Below are positions 18,701-29,932 of a DNA stretch of 64,000 nt, piece by piece. Source of the DNA: Pomphorhynchus laevis (Eukaryota > Acanthocephala > Palaeacanthocephala > Echinorhynchida > Pomphorhynchidae); contig WNNJ02000009.1 of assembly GCA_012934845.2 (NCBI GenBank), positions 62,001-126,000 on the forward strand, written 5' to 3'. Under the pieces are notes generated by a model, which worked only from the letters and a program-made list of their open reading frames with translations, ran no database searches and was not told the DNA's origin. A program made the position numbers and the translations under genes. How positions within the stretch are numbered: the first letter of the stretch is position 1; the number at the start of each line of letters is the position of its first letter.

Positions 18701-18964
18701 ATCTAGTATCTTATTGTCGTTTTCTTAATGATGACCTCTAGTTGTGGTTGAAAATTTGAAAACAAAATAAATATTAGAATCTTCTCGATTTTTCCGCCAG
18801 TATCTTATTATAATACAAAGTATATTATTTATTACCCATCCATTATTTTTCCGCTAAATAGTTTAAATTTATTTTTAATAATATTTTGTTGATTTATATA
18901 TTGTAAATTTAATATTTTATTGAATATAAAAAATATGAATAAATATGAAAATATTAATTATTAT

Positions 18965-20170
18965 TACTACAATGTCAGCGAGCGTAGCTCAATAGACACC
19001 TTCACAATTTAAAATATAAAAAGGAAACTAACGACAAATTAATTAAAATTAGTCAGTTTCTTCAAAGTAGATACAAATCCACGTCTGCTGGTTTGCTTCA
19101 CCACTTCCGCCGGTAAACTGTTCCAAGCTGTAATCACACGCACGGCAAAATTAATGCTTCTTTTTTACACCAGTGTTTACGTTGTAACATAAGTGGATGA
19201 CCACGTAATCTTGAGTCATTTCGCGTACGAAATAGACTTCTAACGGGATTATCAGGATTGCTCATCGCCCTCCACACTACAACCAGGTCATTTAGTGCTC
19301 GCAGTGAAGATAATGAGGGCATATTAAGGCGACTTAACCGTTCCTTATAAGTAAGGTTATGAAGGCCCGCTACCCGTTTAGAAGAACGTCGCAATACCTG
19401 TTAAATACGAAACTCTTCCGATTTGTTAACTGGGTATGATGCTGGAGAACAATAGTTAAGAACACTTGAACAGAGAGTAGTGAATAAAAGTTTAAATGAC
19501 TCAATTTCTAATTTACTAAAACATCTGGAAATCATACCGGAAATTCGAGTTGCTCTAGCACATATTTGCTCCGTATTTTTCCTAGTGCCTAGATCATCCG
19601 AAACGACGACGCCCAAGTCTCTATATTGACGAACCATAGGAATTGGTTGTAAGTTAATTGAGTAGCTGGTTGTCGAAAACTTATTCCCTATGTGCATGTA
19701 TGCACATTTTGTCACATTAATACTTAAACAGTTCTCAGCTGACCAATATGTTAATGTATCGAGATCAGACTGTAACATTTGTCGGTCAAGGTCATTAACA
19801 ACACAGTGATAGACCTTAAGATCATCGGCGTACAACAACGTTTTTGACAGCAGTAATGATGGGAGTTCGTTAATATATATTAAATAAAATTGGTCCTAAA
19901 ATCGATCCTTGTGGTACAACACTACATATAGAAGTCCAATCTGGCAACGTCCTACTTACTCTGACTGCTGCAGTTCTATCTAATAAATACGCACGAATCC
20001 AATTAAAAATTACAGAATCAAAGTGAAGTCCTATAAGTTTGCCAATAAGTATATTATGATTGATTGTATCGAAAGCACCCGAGAAGTCCACGAATACCAC
20101 GTCGGTGTCGACATCTGCAACAAAAGCACTGGACCAATCATCTCTAGCAATTAATAAATTGATATTTTTT
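18965..20170 (-). mobile_element. LINE-E, 5'-truncated RT copy
   Basis: Minus-strand frames: VFVDFSGAFDTINHNILI, VPQGSILGPILFNIY (19870-20100), then LYADDLKVYHCV (about 19838), SINVTKCAYMHIG, YRDLGVVVSDDL (19401-19838) and RRSSKRVAGLHNLTYKERL, LRGHPLMLQ (19134-19394), a C-terminal end at about 19060, and a 3' tail at 18965-19000 with a GAGCTACGCTC mini-hairpin followed by GTAGTAATAATTAAT. Frame changes separate the three pieces. It lies head to head with LINE-D. Confidence 0.85.
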
Positions 20171-20259
20171 AACTATGTTAACACGAGGAAGACTTTCAAA
20201 AGACAACTAACATGCATCAAAGATCATTAAAACTAAATCCATTTTATATTCTCATATTT

Positions 20260-22340
20260 AAAAAATATGCCTTGATTTAAATCTACATTGATCAATTCTC
20301 TGAATTGCTTCTCTCCTTTAAAACGTCAGCGCACATCCCACAAAACTCCTATTTGGTTTGACTCGCAGATTAAACAAATGATTAAGACAAGAGACAAAAT
20401 TTACAAAAAATTCAAAAAATGGAATTGTTCTTGGACCGATTACAAGGAATTACGAAATCAAGTAACGGCACTCAAACGTCAGAAACGCAGGTGCTTCGTT
20501 TCCAATCTTTGTCGATCATCAAAAAGATATCCCAGTAAATTGTTCAAACATGTCAGCTCATTTAAATCAACTACCCCTGAGATCTACTCTATATTTATGG
20601 AAACCGGTGAGCTTACATTTGATGACAAAGCAATTGCCAATATTTTCCTGGATCAATTCACGCTAGAGAGTCCTACCTGTCAGTATTGCCCCCGAGTCTC
20701 CACAGCTCAATATCCGTGTTACGAATTTACTCCATTTGATAAATTTGAGGTTCTTAACGAACTTCTAAAGCTACCACGATCAATTGCGGCAGGACCAGAC
20801 AATATTCCTCCAATTCTTCTTCGGGAACTTGCACCAGTAATATATGAACCTTTACACACCATATTCGATTTCTCCTTGTCAACAGGCTGTATACCATCAG
20901 ATTGGAAATGTTCTACAATCCGACCTCTCTACAAAAAAGGCGACCGTAATCTAGCAAGCAACTATCGGCCAATAAACCTTACCTGCGTTGCTTTTAAAGT
21001 ACTAGAGAAACTGCTCTTTAAACGAATCATCGGGTACCTAGAAGGGAACAAAGTACTCTGCGACAACCAGCATGGTTTCCGCCCAGGAAGATCTACTGTC
21101 ACAAACCTTGTACTTGCGAGAAGTGATTGGACCAGATATGCCGAGGCTGGAGTTAGTGTTGATGTTTTGTTTTTCGACCTCAGCAAAGCATTTGATCGGA
21201 TATACTATGATGTCCTCCTTATTACGCTGGAACAGTACGGCATCAGAGGAACCCTCCTAAATTGGATTAACTCCTTCCCTATAAATCGGAAGATTACTGT
21301 ATTGGGCAATAAACATATGTCAAAGACAATAACTCCGGGACGCGGTGTTCCTCAGGGATCGGTACTCGGTTCATTGCTCTTCATTATTTACATTAACGAG
21401 CTTACTACAGCTATTTCGAGTCCATGTAGCTTATATGCCGACGACTTGAAAATTTGGCGACCAATAATCGATAGCCGAGATCCAATGATACTCCAGAGAG
21501 ACATTGATAATATTAAGGTATGGTGTAATCAACGGGGACTAGTATTAAACCCCGATAAGTCAAAACATATGCGCATCGGACATCTACACATCAATTCATC
21601 ATATACCATTGACGGAAGAGAAATTGAAACAGTTCTCCAATTTCAAGACCTTGGAGTGATCGTAAATAGAAGCTTATCGACCATCCCACATACCAGTCAC
21701 ACAGTTGCTAAATGCCGTCGAATTTTAGGACTTATTAGAAGGACCATTGGCCAGCTTGACGCATCCAGTTTTAAGTTAATTTACAATGCTTATGTCTTAT
21801 CTTTAATGAGATACGCTTCACCTGCCTGCCACCCTCAAACTACGACAGAGATGAACCTGTACGAATCTATATTACGCAAGGCCACACATCTTGTACCCAG
21901 CCAACGCAAGCTCTCATTCATTTTTCGACTCCACGCACTTGGTGTGACCACAGTGAAGAAATCTTTAAAGTTATCTGATTTAATGTTTGTGTGGACAACG
22001 TTTAATGTTCAAAAAAAGCAGAGAGAACATTTTTGTCGTAAACTGCTCGAACTTCGAAATTCAAACAGATTGAGGGGACATCACATCACGTTAAAGACCC
22101 ACATTTGTGCACGAAGAAGATTTAATACAATTGTCAATCCAACGTGAAAAAGCTGGAATAAGCTACCAAGTCAAGTGGTTTCGGCCTTTAGTATTTTGTC
22201 ATTCAAGAAAAGTCTGAAGAATGTATTAACTTAGAGCAATCGGATTTTCATTGATATTTGTTTTTTACCCTTGCCCAGGCTGTACGAGCTCTACGCTCTT
22301 TTGCTGCTGTTGTATTTAATAATAATTATTATTAGTACAT
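20260..22340 (+). mobile_element. LINE-D, 5'-truncated, RT region largely open
   Basis: Contains the linker and complete RT (CDS below), a 3' UTR with GTACGAGCTCTAC forming a small hairpin, and a TAATAATAATTATTATTAG tail near 22317-22336. The endonuclease domain is missing. It is a different family from LINE-E, since both carry the same RT segment with different sequence. Confidence 0.88.
20288..22147 (+). CDS. LINE-D ORF2 reverse transcriptase, one premature stop
   Basis: About 619 codons open from the 5' truncation (the first ATG is not the true start). Order: TPIWFDSQIKQMIKTRDKI (post-endonuclease linker), SIAAGPDNIPPILLREL, ASNYRPINLTCVAFKVLEK, QHGFRPGRSTVTNLV, FFDLSKAFDRIYYDVLL, GRGVPQGSVLGSLLFIIYIN, catalytic LYADDLKIW, FQDLGVIVNRSL, then C-terminal LRGHHITLKTH. 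A TGA at 22144-22146 interrupts the usual ending; beyond it the same frame continues KSWNKLPSQVV to 22233. All RT motifs are present. CR1/Jockey group. Confidence 0.9.
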   Translation: MINSLNCFSPLKRQRTSHKTPIWFDSQIKQMIKTRDKIYKKFKKWNCSWTDYKELRNQVTALKRQKRRCFVSNLCRSSKRYPSKLFKHVSSFKSTTPEIYSIFMETGELTFDDKAIANIFLDQFTLESPTCQYCPRVSTAQYPCYEFTPFDKFEVLNELLKLPRSIAAGPDNIPPILLRELAPVIYEPLHTIFDFSLSTGCIPSDWKCSTIRPLYKKGDRNLASNYRPINLTCVAFKVLEKLLFKRIIGYLEGNKVLCDNQHGFRPGRSTVTNLVLARSDWTRYAEAGVSVDVLFFDLSKAFDRIYYDVLLITLEQYGIRGTLLNWINSFPINRKITVLGNKHMSKTITPGRGVPQGSVLGSLLFIIYINELTTAISSPCSLYADDLKIWRPIIDSRDPMILQRDIDNIKVWCNQRGLVLNPDKSKHMRIGHLHINSSYTIDGREIETVLQFQDLGVIVNRSLSTIPHTSHTVAKCRRILGLIRRTIGQLDASSFKLIYNAYVLSLMRYASPACHPQTTTEMNLYESILRKATHLVPSQRKLSFIFRLHALGVTTVKKSLKLSDLMFVWTTFNVQKKQREHFCRKLLELRNSNRLRGHHITLKTHICARRRFNTIVNPT

Positions 22341-22659
22341 ACTGTGTACTACAATCATTTCAGTAAATATCATCTGCCTTTCAATATGTCATTAAGTATT
22401 TAAAAAACAATTATAAAGCAACTTCTTTGTTGTAAATACATTTTAAGTATTTTACAAATATTTATAGAATATGATTTAAATTCTTATAAAGTAAACGTGT
22501 CAAATTAGCTCTGAAATGTATCGACACGCACGATGACAAATGAATGAGTCATGCAGCCAAATACCGTGTGATGTTAAAAATCAGCTACAAACACATTATT
22601 TGCAATGAAATAAACGTTTTTAGAAACTTGCAGTTTCTTCTATTTCATTTTGAAAAATA

Positions 22660-23853
22660 ATGGATTGTAGTAAAATTACAGTAAGAACAGCGCCGAATAT
22701 TGCGATTGTAAAATACTGGGGTAAATCAGATGTTGACGATAATATCCCGTACAATTCATCATTATCACTAACACTTGATTCCGCTGACTTAAATACTACG
22801 ACAACTGTATCTTTAAATTTGGCATCATTTCACAACATCATAATCAATGGACAGAAACTCCATGAGACCCCATATAGAATTAACAAAATGATCAATTATC
22901 TACAGCAATATAGCAAAAAAGGTGATCGACAGCTTTATTTTAATATTCTATCTGAGAATAGTTTTCCAATGGCTAGCGGATTGGCTAGTTCTGCTTCCTC
23001 AATGTCATCTATAGCCATAGGTCTGGCATATTTTTATCAAATAACCAACAATGATCGTATTGCTGAAGCAGCTAGAATTGGATCAGGTAGTGCATGTCGA
23101 AGTATCTACGGTGGATTCGTCACATGGACATATCGTAAGCCATCAATACCCACGCAAATATATTCCGCTGACTATTGGCCAGAGTTGTATGTTACTATTC
23201 TGGTTTTGGATTCATCCGTGAAGCAAATTTCAAGTGCTACAGGAATGCAGCTTAGTATGCAAACCAGTGAACTTATAAAATTCAGACATCAAAACGCCCA
23301 GGATAGAATATCTCAAGTAGAGGAGTCCATTCGAAAGAAGGACTTTGATACACTAGCTGATTGTATAATGAAAGAAAGCAACCAGTTACATGCAATTTGC
23401 TTAGACACTTTTCCACCATTATTGTATCTAAAATCGGCAAGTTACGAAGTAATTAAATTTACCAATGTCTTTAATGAGTTCCTGAGCAACATGCATGACT
23501 TAAAGGAGTTGAAGGAGTATTGCGGGATAGAGGAAAGCAGAAATTACATTGCTTATAGTTTTGATGCTGGTCCGAATGCTTTTATGTTTTCTTCACATCC
23601 TACAATGATATTGTTTATTTTTATGCTGAAAAGACTTGAAGATCATCATAACTTAAATTCAAAGTTGTCTAGAAAGATAACGCAAATACTGCAGTCAAAA
23701 GGTATACTCGTTTGTGAGAAAAGCGTCGAGTTAGCGGATAAAGTTATTAGTTCAGCTGCAATTACAAATCATTTACTACAGATATTGCCATATATCCAAG
23801 ATATTATTATTACAAAAGGCGGTCCAGATCCATTAATAGAAGTTTCGAAATAG
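22660..23853 (+). CDS. MVD: Mevalonate diphosphate decarboxylase
   Basis: 397 codons without introns. GHMP-kinase-fold enzyme that converts mevalonate diphosphate to isopentenyl diphosphate with ATP, in the cytosolic mevalonate pathway. Visible hallmarks: TAPNIAIVKYWGK (residues 10-22, active-site Lys), NSSLSLTLD, FPMASGLASSASSMSSIA (phosphate-binding loop), GSGSACRSIYGGFVTW (catalytic-region Arg), KESNQLHAICLDTFPP, and FDAGPNAF with the catalytic Asp. Length agrees with animal MVD. An insertion of low-complexity residues (NMHDLKELKEYCGIEE) precedes FDAGPNA. ATG 22660 fits the family start (MDCSKITVRTAPN). An AATAAA lies at 23907-23912, 54 bp after the stop. Absence of introns could reflect intron loss or an old retrocopy, but no key residue is lost. 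Confidence 0.95.
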   Translation: MDCSKITVRTAPNIAIVKYWGKSDVDDNIPYNSSLSLTLDSADLNTTTTVSLNLASFHNIIINGQKLHETPYRINKMINYLQQYSKKGDRQLYFNILSENSFPMASGLASSASSMSSIAIGLAYFYQITNNDRIAEAARIGSGSACRSIYGGFVTWTYRKPSIPTQIYSADYWPELYVTILVLDSSVKQISSATGMQLSMQTSELIKFRHQNAQDRISQVEESIRKKDFDTLADCIMKESNQLHAICLDTFPPLLYLKSASYEVIKFTNVFNEFLSNMHDLKELKEYCGIEESRNYIAYSFDAGPNAFMFSSHPTMILFIFMLKRLEDHHNLNSKLSRKITQILQSKGILVCEKSVELADKVISSAAITNHLLQILPYIQDIIITKGGPDPLIEVSK

Positions 23854-23924
23854 ATTAGATTTATTTATGGATCTTAGATACAAATTTGTTCTAGAATATG
23901 AATTTTAATAAAAAATAAATAGTT

Positions 23925-24249
23925 TTTTATAAAAAAATATTTTACTTATTAAAAATAAAAAAATAATTATGAAAAATAAAAAAATAATTATTATTTATCA
24001 AAAATAATTTTGTTTTGGTTATTTTTACATGCAAAATGATGCATATTATTAGTAATTATCAATTTGTATAATTAATAGTAAATACTTTTAATTAAATTAA
24101 TTATTTTTAAATATTTATTAAACGCTAATAATTTATAATAATAAAGGTTTTCTTATAAATTCAAAAAGTAAATGACATCACAAAACAGAACAGACAATAG
24201 TCAATAACAACCAAAAATTTTTGTACTCAACCATGGTAGTCTTATTGAT
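23925..24249. other. AT-rich spacer, no gene seen
   Basis: Very AT-rich stretch after MVD with repeated AAAATAAAAAAATAATTATT words. Nothing recognised. Confidence 0.5.
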
Positions 24250-25010
24250 ACATCTCATTTACGGCCTTAGGTTCGGGGGGATCTGAGCACACAAACCGAT
24301 CCAACACGCCGCCTTCGGACTAAACCACCCGGGGTCTTTCACCTCACCCACCCCGAAGAATCCAATCGAGACGGACTATGCTGGGTAAACGAGATACGAG
24401 TAGCTTAAGAAACCTTAGCCTTTGCTCAGAGGGACGTCCTCTCGAAAAGAAGACTAATCCCGAGATAGTCCATGCCGCAGAGGCGCACCTGGGTTTTCCC
24501 TTTCAATGACAGATGTTGAGCCCGTTTCAGGGCCCACCTAGCTTTCTTCAGGATAGTTTGAATCTATCCAGGTCAGCTTTCGCCGACCAGTTCACCGTAA
24601 CAGTGAACCTCAGGTATTTTACTCGACTTGTAAAGGTTGGGAGTGGTTCAGAGGCAAACATGGAGGAGAGCGCAGATAGTGCTAGTCTCTTAAGTTTTTG
24701 CTTTGTTGCAGGGGAGCCATGAAAGATTACCACCTGGTATTTTGGGGAGTTTAAAATAATATTGGATTGGGGTAGCAGGTTTTTTAATCTTGAAAAGAAA
24801 CAGCTGATGTCAGAGACTACGTCTTTACACCTACGTCCAGTGAACAAGACTGTGGTGTCATCAGCGTACACCACTAGACTTTGTTCGCGTTCGAATATTT
24901 TAAATAGGTTAATGGAGGCGGCGAGGTATAAGATAGGAGAAAGACTTGTGCTTGGGGCACACCAGTAATAGGGTAGAACTGACGCGCATCAGGGTCATCT
25001 TCACAGTAAA
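24250..25010 (-). mobile_element. LINE-H fragment, RT palm
   Basis: Minus-strand frame 24548-24874 reads VYADDTTVLFTGRRCKD, then NSPKYQVVIFHGSPA and VKYLRFTVTVNWSAK, an RT palm and thumb with the YADD motif. At about 24968 a GVPQ-like segment (TGVPQAQVFLLSYTS) precedes it. The region at 24260-24540 continues collinearly with the other LINE-H remnant at 7620-8360. 5' and 3' truncated, with frameshifts. Confidence 0.75.
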
Positions 25011-25044
25011 ATCACACACCTGTGATTTTAGTAAAAAGGGCACA

Positions 25045-25205
25045 CCTGTAATAGGGAAAAGGTGAAGGTGGGAAAGGGAGAAAGGGGTAAAAGATAAAGG
25101 GGCAAACGATGAGAGAAAAAGTAGGAGAAAAAGGATGGAAAATGGAAGGGAGAAGGAGAAAGGTGGAAGGGGATGATAGGGGTACGAAAGGAGATTGAAA
25201 AAGGA
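25045..25205. repeat. Polypurine tract, about 160 bp
   Basis: The plus strand is almost only A and G (GGGAAAGGGAGAAAGGGG, GAAGGGAGAAGGAGAAAGG). Three overlapping minus frames here are artefacts of the pyrimidine run. It could adopt triplex DNA in principle. Confidence 0.8.
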
Positions 25206-25544
25206 TGCCAAGAATAATAAAATACACCGCCACACCTTGCTGAGTATTTGTGGCAAAAGCAAAATATTTTTTTTAAAGTTCCCTTTTCCGAAATATTAAA
25301 AAATAGCAAGTATAATTACAATTTATTTTAAATCCAATTCGATTTAAAATTTAATTAATAATATTTAAAAATTTTATGAAAAAATAAATTTAAAATGTTT
25401 GTGAACACCATGGAGTAATGAAACTTTTAATTTAAGTTTTAAACTTTGTACAACTTTTTACGGGCTATCAGATAGAATAATAAAAACTATGTGTCATAGC
25501 TTCTTCTTTTTCTTAATATAATAGTTTTTTCGCAAAAAATGTTA

Positions 25545-25700
25545 AAAAATTTCTTAAGAAATTTTTAAGAAAAAAATATTAATAATTGATTAATATTTAA
25601 TATTAATATTTAATATTTAATTTTATATTAAACATAAATATTGTATACGTCAATATATTAGGCAAAACCAATATATGTCTGTAATATATGTCTCACATAT
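25545..25700 (+). repeat. Direct repeat, left copy (outside the PLE/Gypsy nest)
   Basis: TTCTTAAGAAATTTTTAAG and TCAATATATTAGGCAAAACC followed by AATAT. Both words recur in the same order at 33165-33260, on the other side of the 7-kb nest. Confidence 0.55.
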
Positions 25701-26055
25701 ATTTGGTCTTGTTGGGTTGTAGAATAATTGCTGAATCCTGATAATTTATCTTTCTGAAAGACTTAAGTATAGGAACCACACATTTGCTGGTCATATTGTT
25801 GTGATAGTAGACTAGACTATGTCCGGTCTAGCAGGCTTTTTTTTATCGCTGATGAGGGGTGTTCCGCAAAATAAAATTTTTAATTATAAAAAATAAATAA
25901 AAAATCAATTAAAATTTGGAGAAAATTCGTTTCCAATCCAAATTATTACAAGATGGCGAGGAAACAGGAATATTTATTTGATTACAAATATCCAATATTT
26001 CGACGGCACTACGGCACGTCATCTTCAGTGTCTAGAAATAAAACACATTGGTAAA

Positions 26056-26129
26056 TGACGTCAACCAAAAGATGGCTTTATTTGACAATCTTGAACAAAC
26101 AAAACGTTTATAGTTATAATGTCATATCA
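26056..26129 (-). repeat. Gypsy-1 LTR, left
   Basis: Starts TGACGTCAACC and ends GTCATATCA on the plus strand; 74 bp. Matches the right LTR except for about six substitutions and a 12-bp indel. Confidence 0.85.
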
Positions 26130-29100
26130 TTTTCATCCACTATGTAATCGTTGAAAAGGCTTGGCATTTTACGTAAGCGTTGGCTACGCCAGACCCGTGA
26201 ACGTTGTTGATTTGTGACCGGTTCGCTGATCATTGTTTGTTGATAGTCATCAGAATGTTTTGGTTCATTCACTGTTTTGTCCGCTTCCCCTTTCGTCTGG
26301 TTTTGATCAATCTGTGGCTCGCTTTGGGTGTTGTCTCTTGATACATTGTAATTGGTCGCTTTAGTTGGTTCCGTTGTCCATGTGTATGTTATCTCTGAGT
26401 TTGACTCGTTAGATATACCTGGAAACGGTGTGTAATCATCAGCGTAAGGAGCCAGATGCTTCAACGATACGGTTGTTTCTCGTCCATCGTCGAATCTGAT
26501 AGAAGCTCTGGATGGATCACATCTCAGAAGTTCCACGACCTGTACTTGAGGATCATATTTGCTAGAGCGAACATGCTGTTTTAATAGAACTTTGCCAGGC
26601 GTAAGTAACCAAGTTGGTAACGCCTTCCCTGTGCAAGATCGGCGCTCAAAACGAAAGAACCTCTCATGAGGAGTACAATTCGTTGAAGTGCAAAGCGATG
26701 ATTTTACTGAATGTAGTGCAGCTGGTAGAGATGATTCCCACAACGTGATTGGTCTATTATGAGAGGCTAAATCGAGCTCAATAGCCTTTCAGATTATACC
26801 GTTGTACTTTTCGACCTGGCCATTACATGTCGGATTGTATGGACAGTTTCGACTTGATGATATTCCTAATCGATTTAAATAATCGCTGAACTCTCTCGCA
26901 ACAAATGCTGGACCATGATCAGAGTGAATTATTGCGGGCATTCCAAACATAAAGAATAATTTCTCAAGGCATGCGATGACTGTTGATGTCGTCATGTTAG
27001 AACATGGAAAGGCGAATGGAAACCTCGAGAACTCGTCGATTACGACCAAGATATAACGGTGCGTGTTGATGATGGAATCGGTCCTTTAAAATCTAGTGAT
27101 AAGCGCTCGAATGGTTGACATGCTTTTATTAGAGCGTGATCGTTTGGCTTGAAGAATCTTGGTTTAAGCCGAGAGCAAACGCCACAATTTTTGACGATGT
27201 TTTTGATGTCCTCGACAGAACATGGAATATTCCGACTACGCATAAAGTGGTACAACCTCGTCACTCCCGGATGGCATAATGGTTGGTGCAGAAACTTAGT
27301 TGTGGGTCAACACATTGTTGCTGGTCAATCCACAATATTGTCGGGACAATGCATCAGCGACTGTATTGTCTTTCCCCGGCCGATAGAAAATTTCATATTG
27401 ATACGGGGCCAACACAATGCGCCATCTTACAAGTTTCTCATTCTTTATAGTGCTTTAATGTCGGTCGTTGAATATGAATGAAACACTCGCTTGGTCTATA
27501 ATCAGTTGAAATTTTCGACCCAGCAAATAATGTCGCCAATATCTGAGGCATTCAACGATCGCAAGCACCTATTTATCAACTGATGAATATGTCTTGGTAG
27601 CCCCCTGTAATGTTTTCGAAAAGAAAGCAAGCGGATGCCCATCTTGAGAGAGTACTCCTGCAATGGCATTCTTTGATGCATCCGTCTCGACAATGATCTT
27701 TTTCGACTCGTCGAATACTTTTAGGACAGCTTCCGCGATCTCTTGTTTGATTGAGTTAAATGCATTTGCTGCATTTGTAACCAGGGGGAATTCGGGCACG
27801 TCTAGAAGAGGGTGGATCTTCTCTGAAAAGTTTGATATCCACCTGGAATAATGGGCACACATGCCGAGAATCCTTTTAAGGTCTGTAACATTCCGAGGCT
27901 GTTCCATGGTTGTAATAGTTTTTGTTCAATCAGGGTCGGGTCGTATGTTATTGTGTGTTACCAACTAGCCGAGCAAACAAATCGACGTGAGACCGTACTT
28001 ACATTTACTTTCGTTGAAGGTTAGTCTATACTTAACAGTAGTATCTGTGAATAGACGTAGGTTCACATCGTGATCGCCTTTATCTGTACCGCATACGACA
28101 ATATCATCCAAATATGAAAATGTACCCTTCAGCGATTCGGCTTCTATAATATTAACTATGATTCTCTGAAAGACGGCCGGGGCATTTGTCAATCCAAATG
28201 GAACCCGGTTAAATTCGTAAAGCTTGTCCATTGCTTCTAAGGCGGTGTAACATGTATCTGACTCTCGCATTTGCACTTGGTGATACGCGGACGTCAAATC
28301 AATCCGGCTGAAGATACGTTCGTCCTTGAATCATCGCGTTTGCAAGGCAATATTTCTAAACAGTAGACGATTTGTCTGTGGCGGCCATCGTTATGACATT
28401 GTGACATTAATGTGTAGTCAATCTCAACCTCTTTGCAACTGAAGCATTTATAAAATTCGTCGAACTCCCGGTGTCAATCAACGCTCTCATATTATGATCA
28501 TTTACCTTAATGTTTACGATCGAACGTCTTAGGTAGTTATTTATATTAGCGAGCATGGCGCCAACATCCTCAAACTTCGGATCTTCAGTCATTGCGTTAA
28601 CATGAGGACGTTTGGATGACTTACACACATAAGCAAAATGGCCACGTTTGCCACATTGTCGACAATTTGCATTTCTTGCTGGACATTTGCTGCGATGATG
28701 GTACTCCCTGCCACAGAAATAGCACTGTTTGGACATACTGACATCCGTTATCTTGTTATCAACAGCACTGCATGTTGCGTCCTCTTGAGCTTGAATTGAC
28801 GCTACGGACATATCAGGTGGACAGTTGTACGCGGATGCTTGCAATTGTGCATTTTCAAGTGTGCGTGCTCGATCAAACGCTTCGATAGCACTAAGATCCT
28901 AGCTTTTCAATAGGCGTTGCCGTATATGCGTTGAGCGCAACCCACTAACAAATGCGTCGCGAATCACTAAGTCACGATGCTCGATCGAAGTAACTGCTTG
29001 AAATTCACAATCTCGACTGAGCGTTTGTAAGTTGAGAATGAATTGATCGATCGATTGCTCGCCGGTTTGTCGATGTGTGAGCAGCCTGTATCGTGTGAAT

Positions 29101-29364
29101 ATTTGACTTTTCTTCTTAATAAACAGAGCCTACAACATTGAGATGGCATCATCGTAAGTTGTTGCAGATTCGATATGTCGATAGACCGTAGTTGACACGT
29201 GATTGACAAGGATGTCCAAACGTGAATCAGCAGGTAAGTCTACGATGCTGTCCAGGAACTTTGTAAATCGTCTTTTCCAATGGGCCCATAGAGTGGCTGC
29301 GTCAAGTGTATCTGGTTCGAGAGCCAACTGTTATGGTTTAAGGAACTTTTCCATAGTCACCAAT

Positions 29365-29450
29365 TGTCAAATAAATTAACGTAAACCAAAAGATGGCTTT
29401 ATTTTACAATGTAAAACAAACAAAACTTTTATAGTTATAATGTCATATCA
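29365..29450 (-). repeat. Gypsy-1 LTR, right
   Basis: Starts TGTCAAATAAATTAACG and ends GTCATATCA; 86 bp. Directly inside it (minus strand) lies ATTGGTGACTATGG, the expected place of a primer binding site. Confidence 0.85.
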
Positions 29451-29503
29451 GTAAAGGGAATTAGAAAGTGCAAAAAACGCACTACTGATTGTTCATCCAT
29501 TGT

Positions 29504-29880
29504 CTATCTGTAATGATGGTGGCAACACAAATTTCTAGCAACTAAGTTTAAACTAAGCTTTAATGTGATGTCTGCTTTATTGTTAGGGACTATGCAATCT
29601 TTAAAAGTCTCAAGATACATAGTTTCGATAATTTTACGCTTTGTTTTGTTAGTTTCTTTCCTCAGTGGTGTAATTAGATTAATGTCCATTAAGCGTTTAT
29701 TAACACCTATATGTTGAGAAATGGCACAAGCGGATGTATACTGGCCGTGTAATGCTCTCTTCATTACATATGAGTGTTCTTTGGCAAGGATAACTAACGG
29801 TCTTCCTGTTTGGCCCACATACATTTTCTTACACTGGAGGCATGGAAAATTGTAAACAACACGGTCGTAACAAATTCCTG
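29504..29880 (-). CDS. PLE GIY-YIG endonuclease domain
   Basis: The minus-strand frame from about 29890 reads TGICYDRVVYNFPC, LQCKKMYVGQTGRPL, HIGVNKRLMDINLITPL and NLVARNLCCHH. VYNFPC..C..MYVGQTGR is the GIY-YIG core typical of canonical Penelope-like elements, in which the domain nicks target DNA. About 125 codons are present, to the family's usual C-terminus at 29504. The nominal ATG (29824) lies inside the motif, so it is not the true start. Confidence 0.85.
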
Positions 29881-29932
29881 TTTTAGTTTAAACATACTGG
29901 ATAGCGTAGGTAGTGAAAGAGTGAAGGGAAAT

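Larger units (their letters stand above)
26056..29450 (-). mobile_element. Gypsy-1 (Ty3) LTR element with very short LTRs, broken
   Basis: Bounded by 5-bp target duplications GTAAA (26051-26055 and 29451-29455). Parts from right to left: short LTR, gag with two CCHC knuckles (28640-28740), protease (ALIDTGSS, about 28460), RT (PFGLTNAPAVF, YLDDIVV, 27965-28297), RNase H (27569-27907), integrase (26789-27264), integrase C-terminus (26114-26743), LTR. Total 3.4 kb. LTRs of 74-86 bp with two gag knuckles recall the Mag lineage. The reading frame has at least six breaks. LTR divergence near 8 percent plus an indel suggests a moderately old fossil. Confidence 0.88.
25925..29932 (-). mobile_element. 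Penelope-like element 1, 3' part, with Gypsy-1 inside
   Basis: Minus orientation. The GIY-YIG endonuclease region (29504-29880) is followed by a 3' UTR that is split by the Gypsy-1 insertion (26056-29450) and resumes at 26050, running to a CTGAAGATG...CGAAATATTGG motif (26033-25998) and an end near 25925. The same 3' UTR is uninterrupted in the plus copy at 32645-33040, which fixes the insertion point. The RT part is not seen on this side; Gypsy-2 begins at 29933. Broken copy. Confidence 0.8.

Noticed and set aside
18965-22340. LINE-D and LINE-E as one inverted (foldback) element
   Set aside because: Both carry the same RT region with different sequence, so they are two families inserted head to head.
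24250-25010. Host exon cluster suggested by higher GC
   Set aside because: The minus strand carries YADDTTVLF and collinearity with another LINE-H remnant at 7.6-8.4 kb.
25012-25309. Three overlapping hydrophobic minus-strand frames
   Set aside because: Products of the polypurine/polypyrimidine tract, rich in Ser, Pro, Phe and Leu by composition only.
25850-25875. CTGATGAG...GCAAA as a second hammerhead
   Set aside because: The GAAA core is interrupted (GCAAA), stem II would have a two-base loop, and stems I and III do not form.
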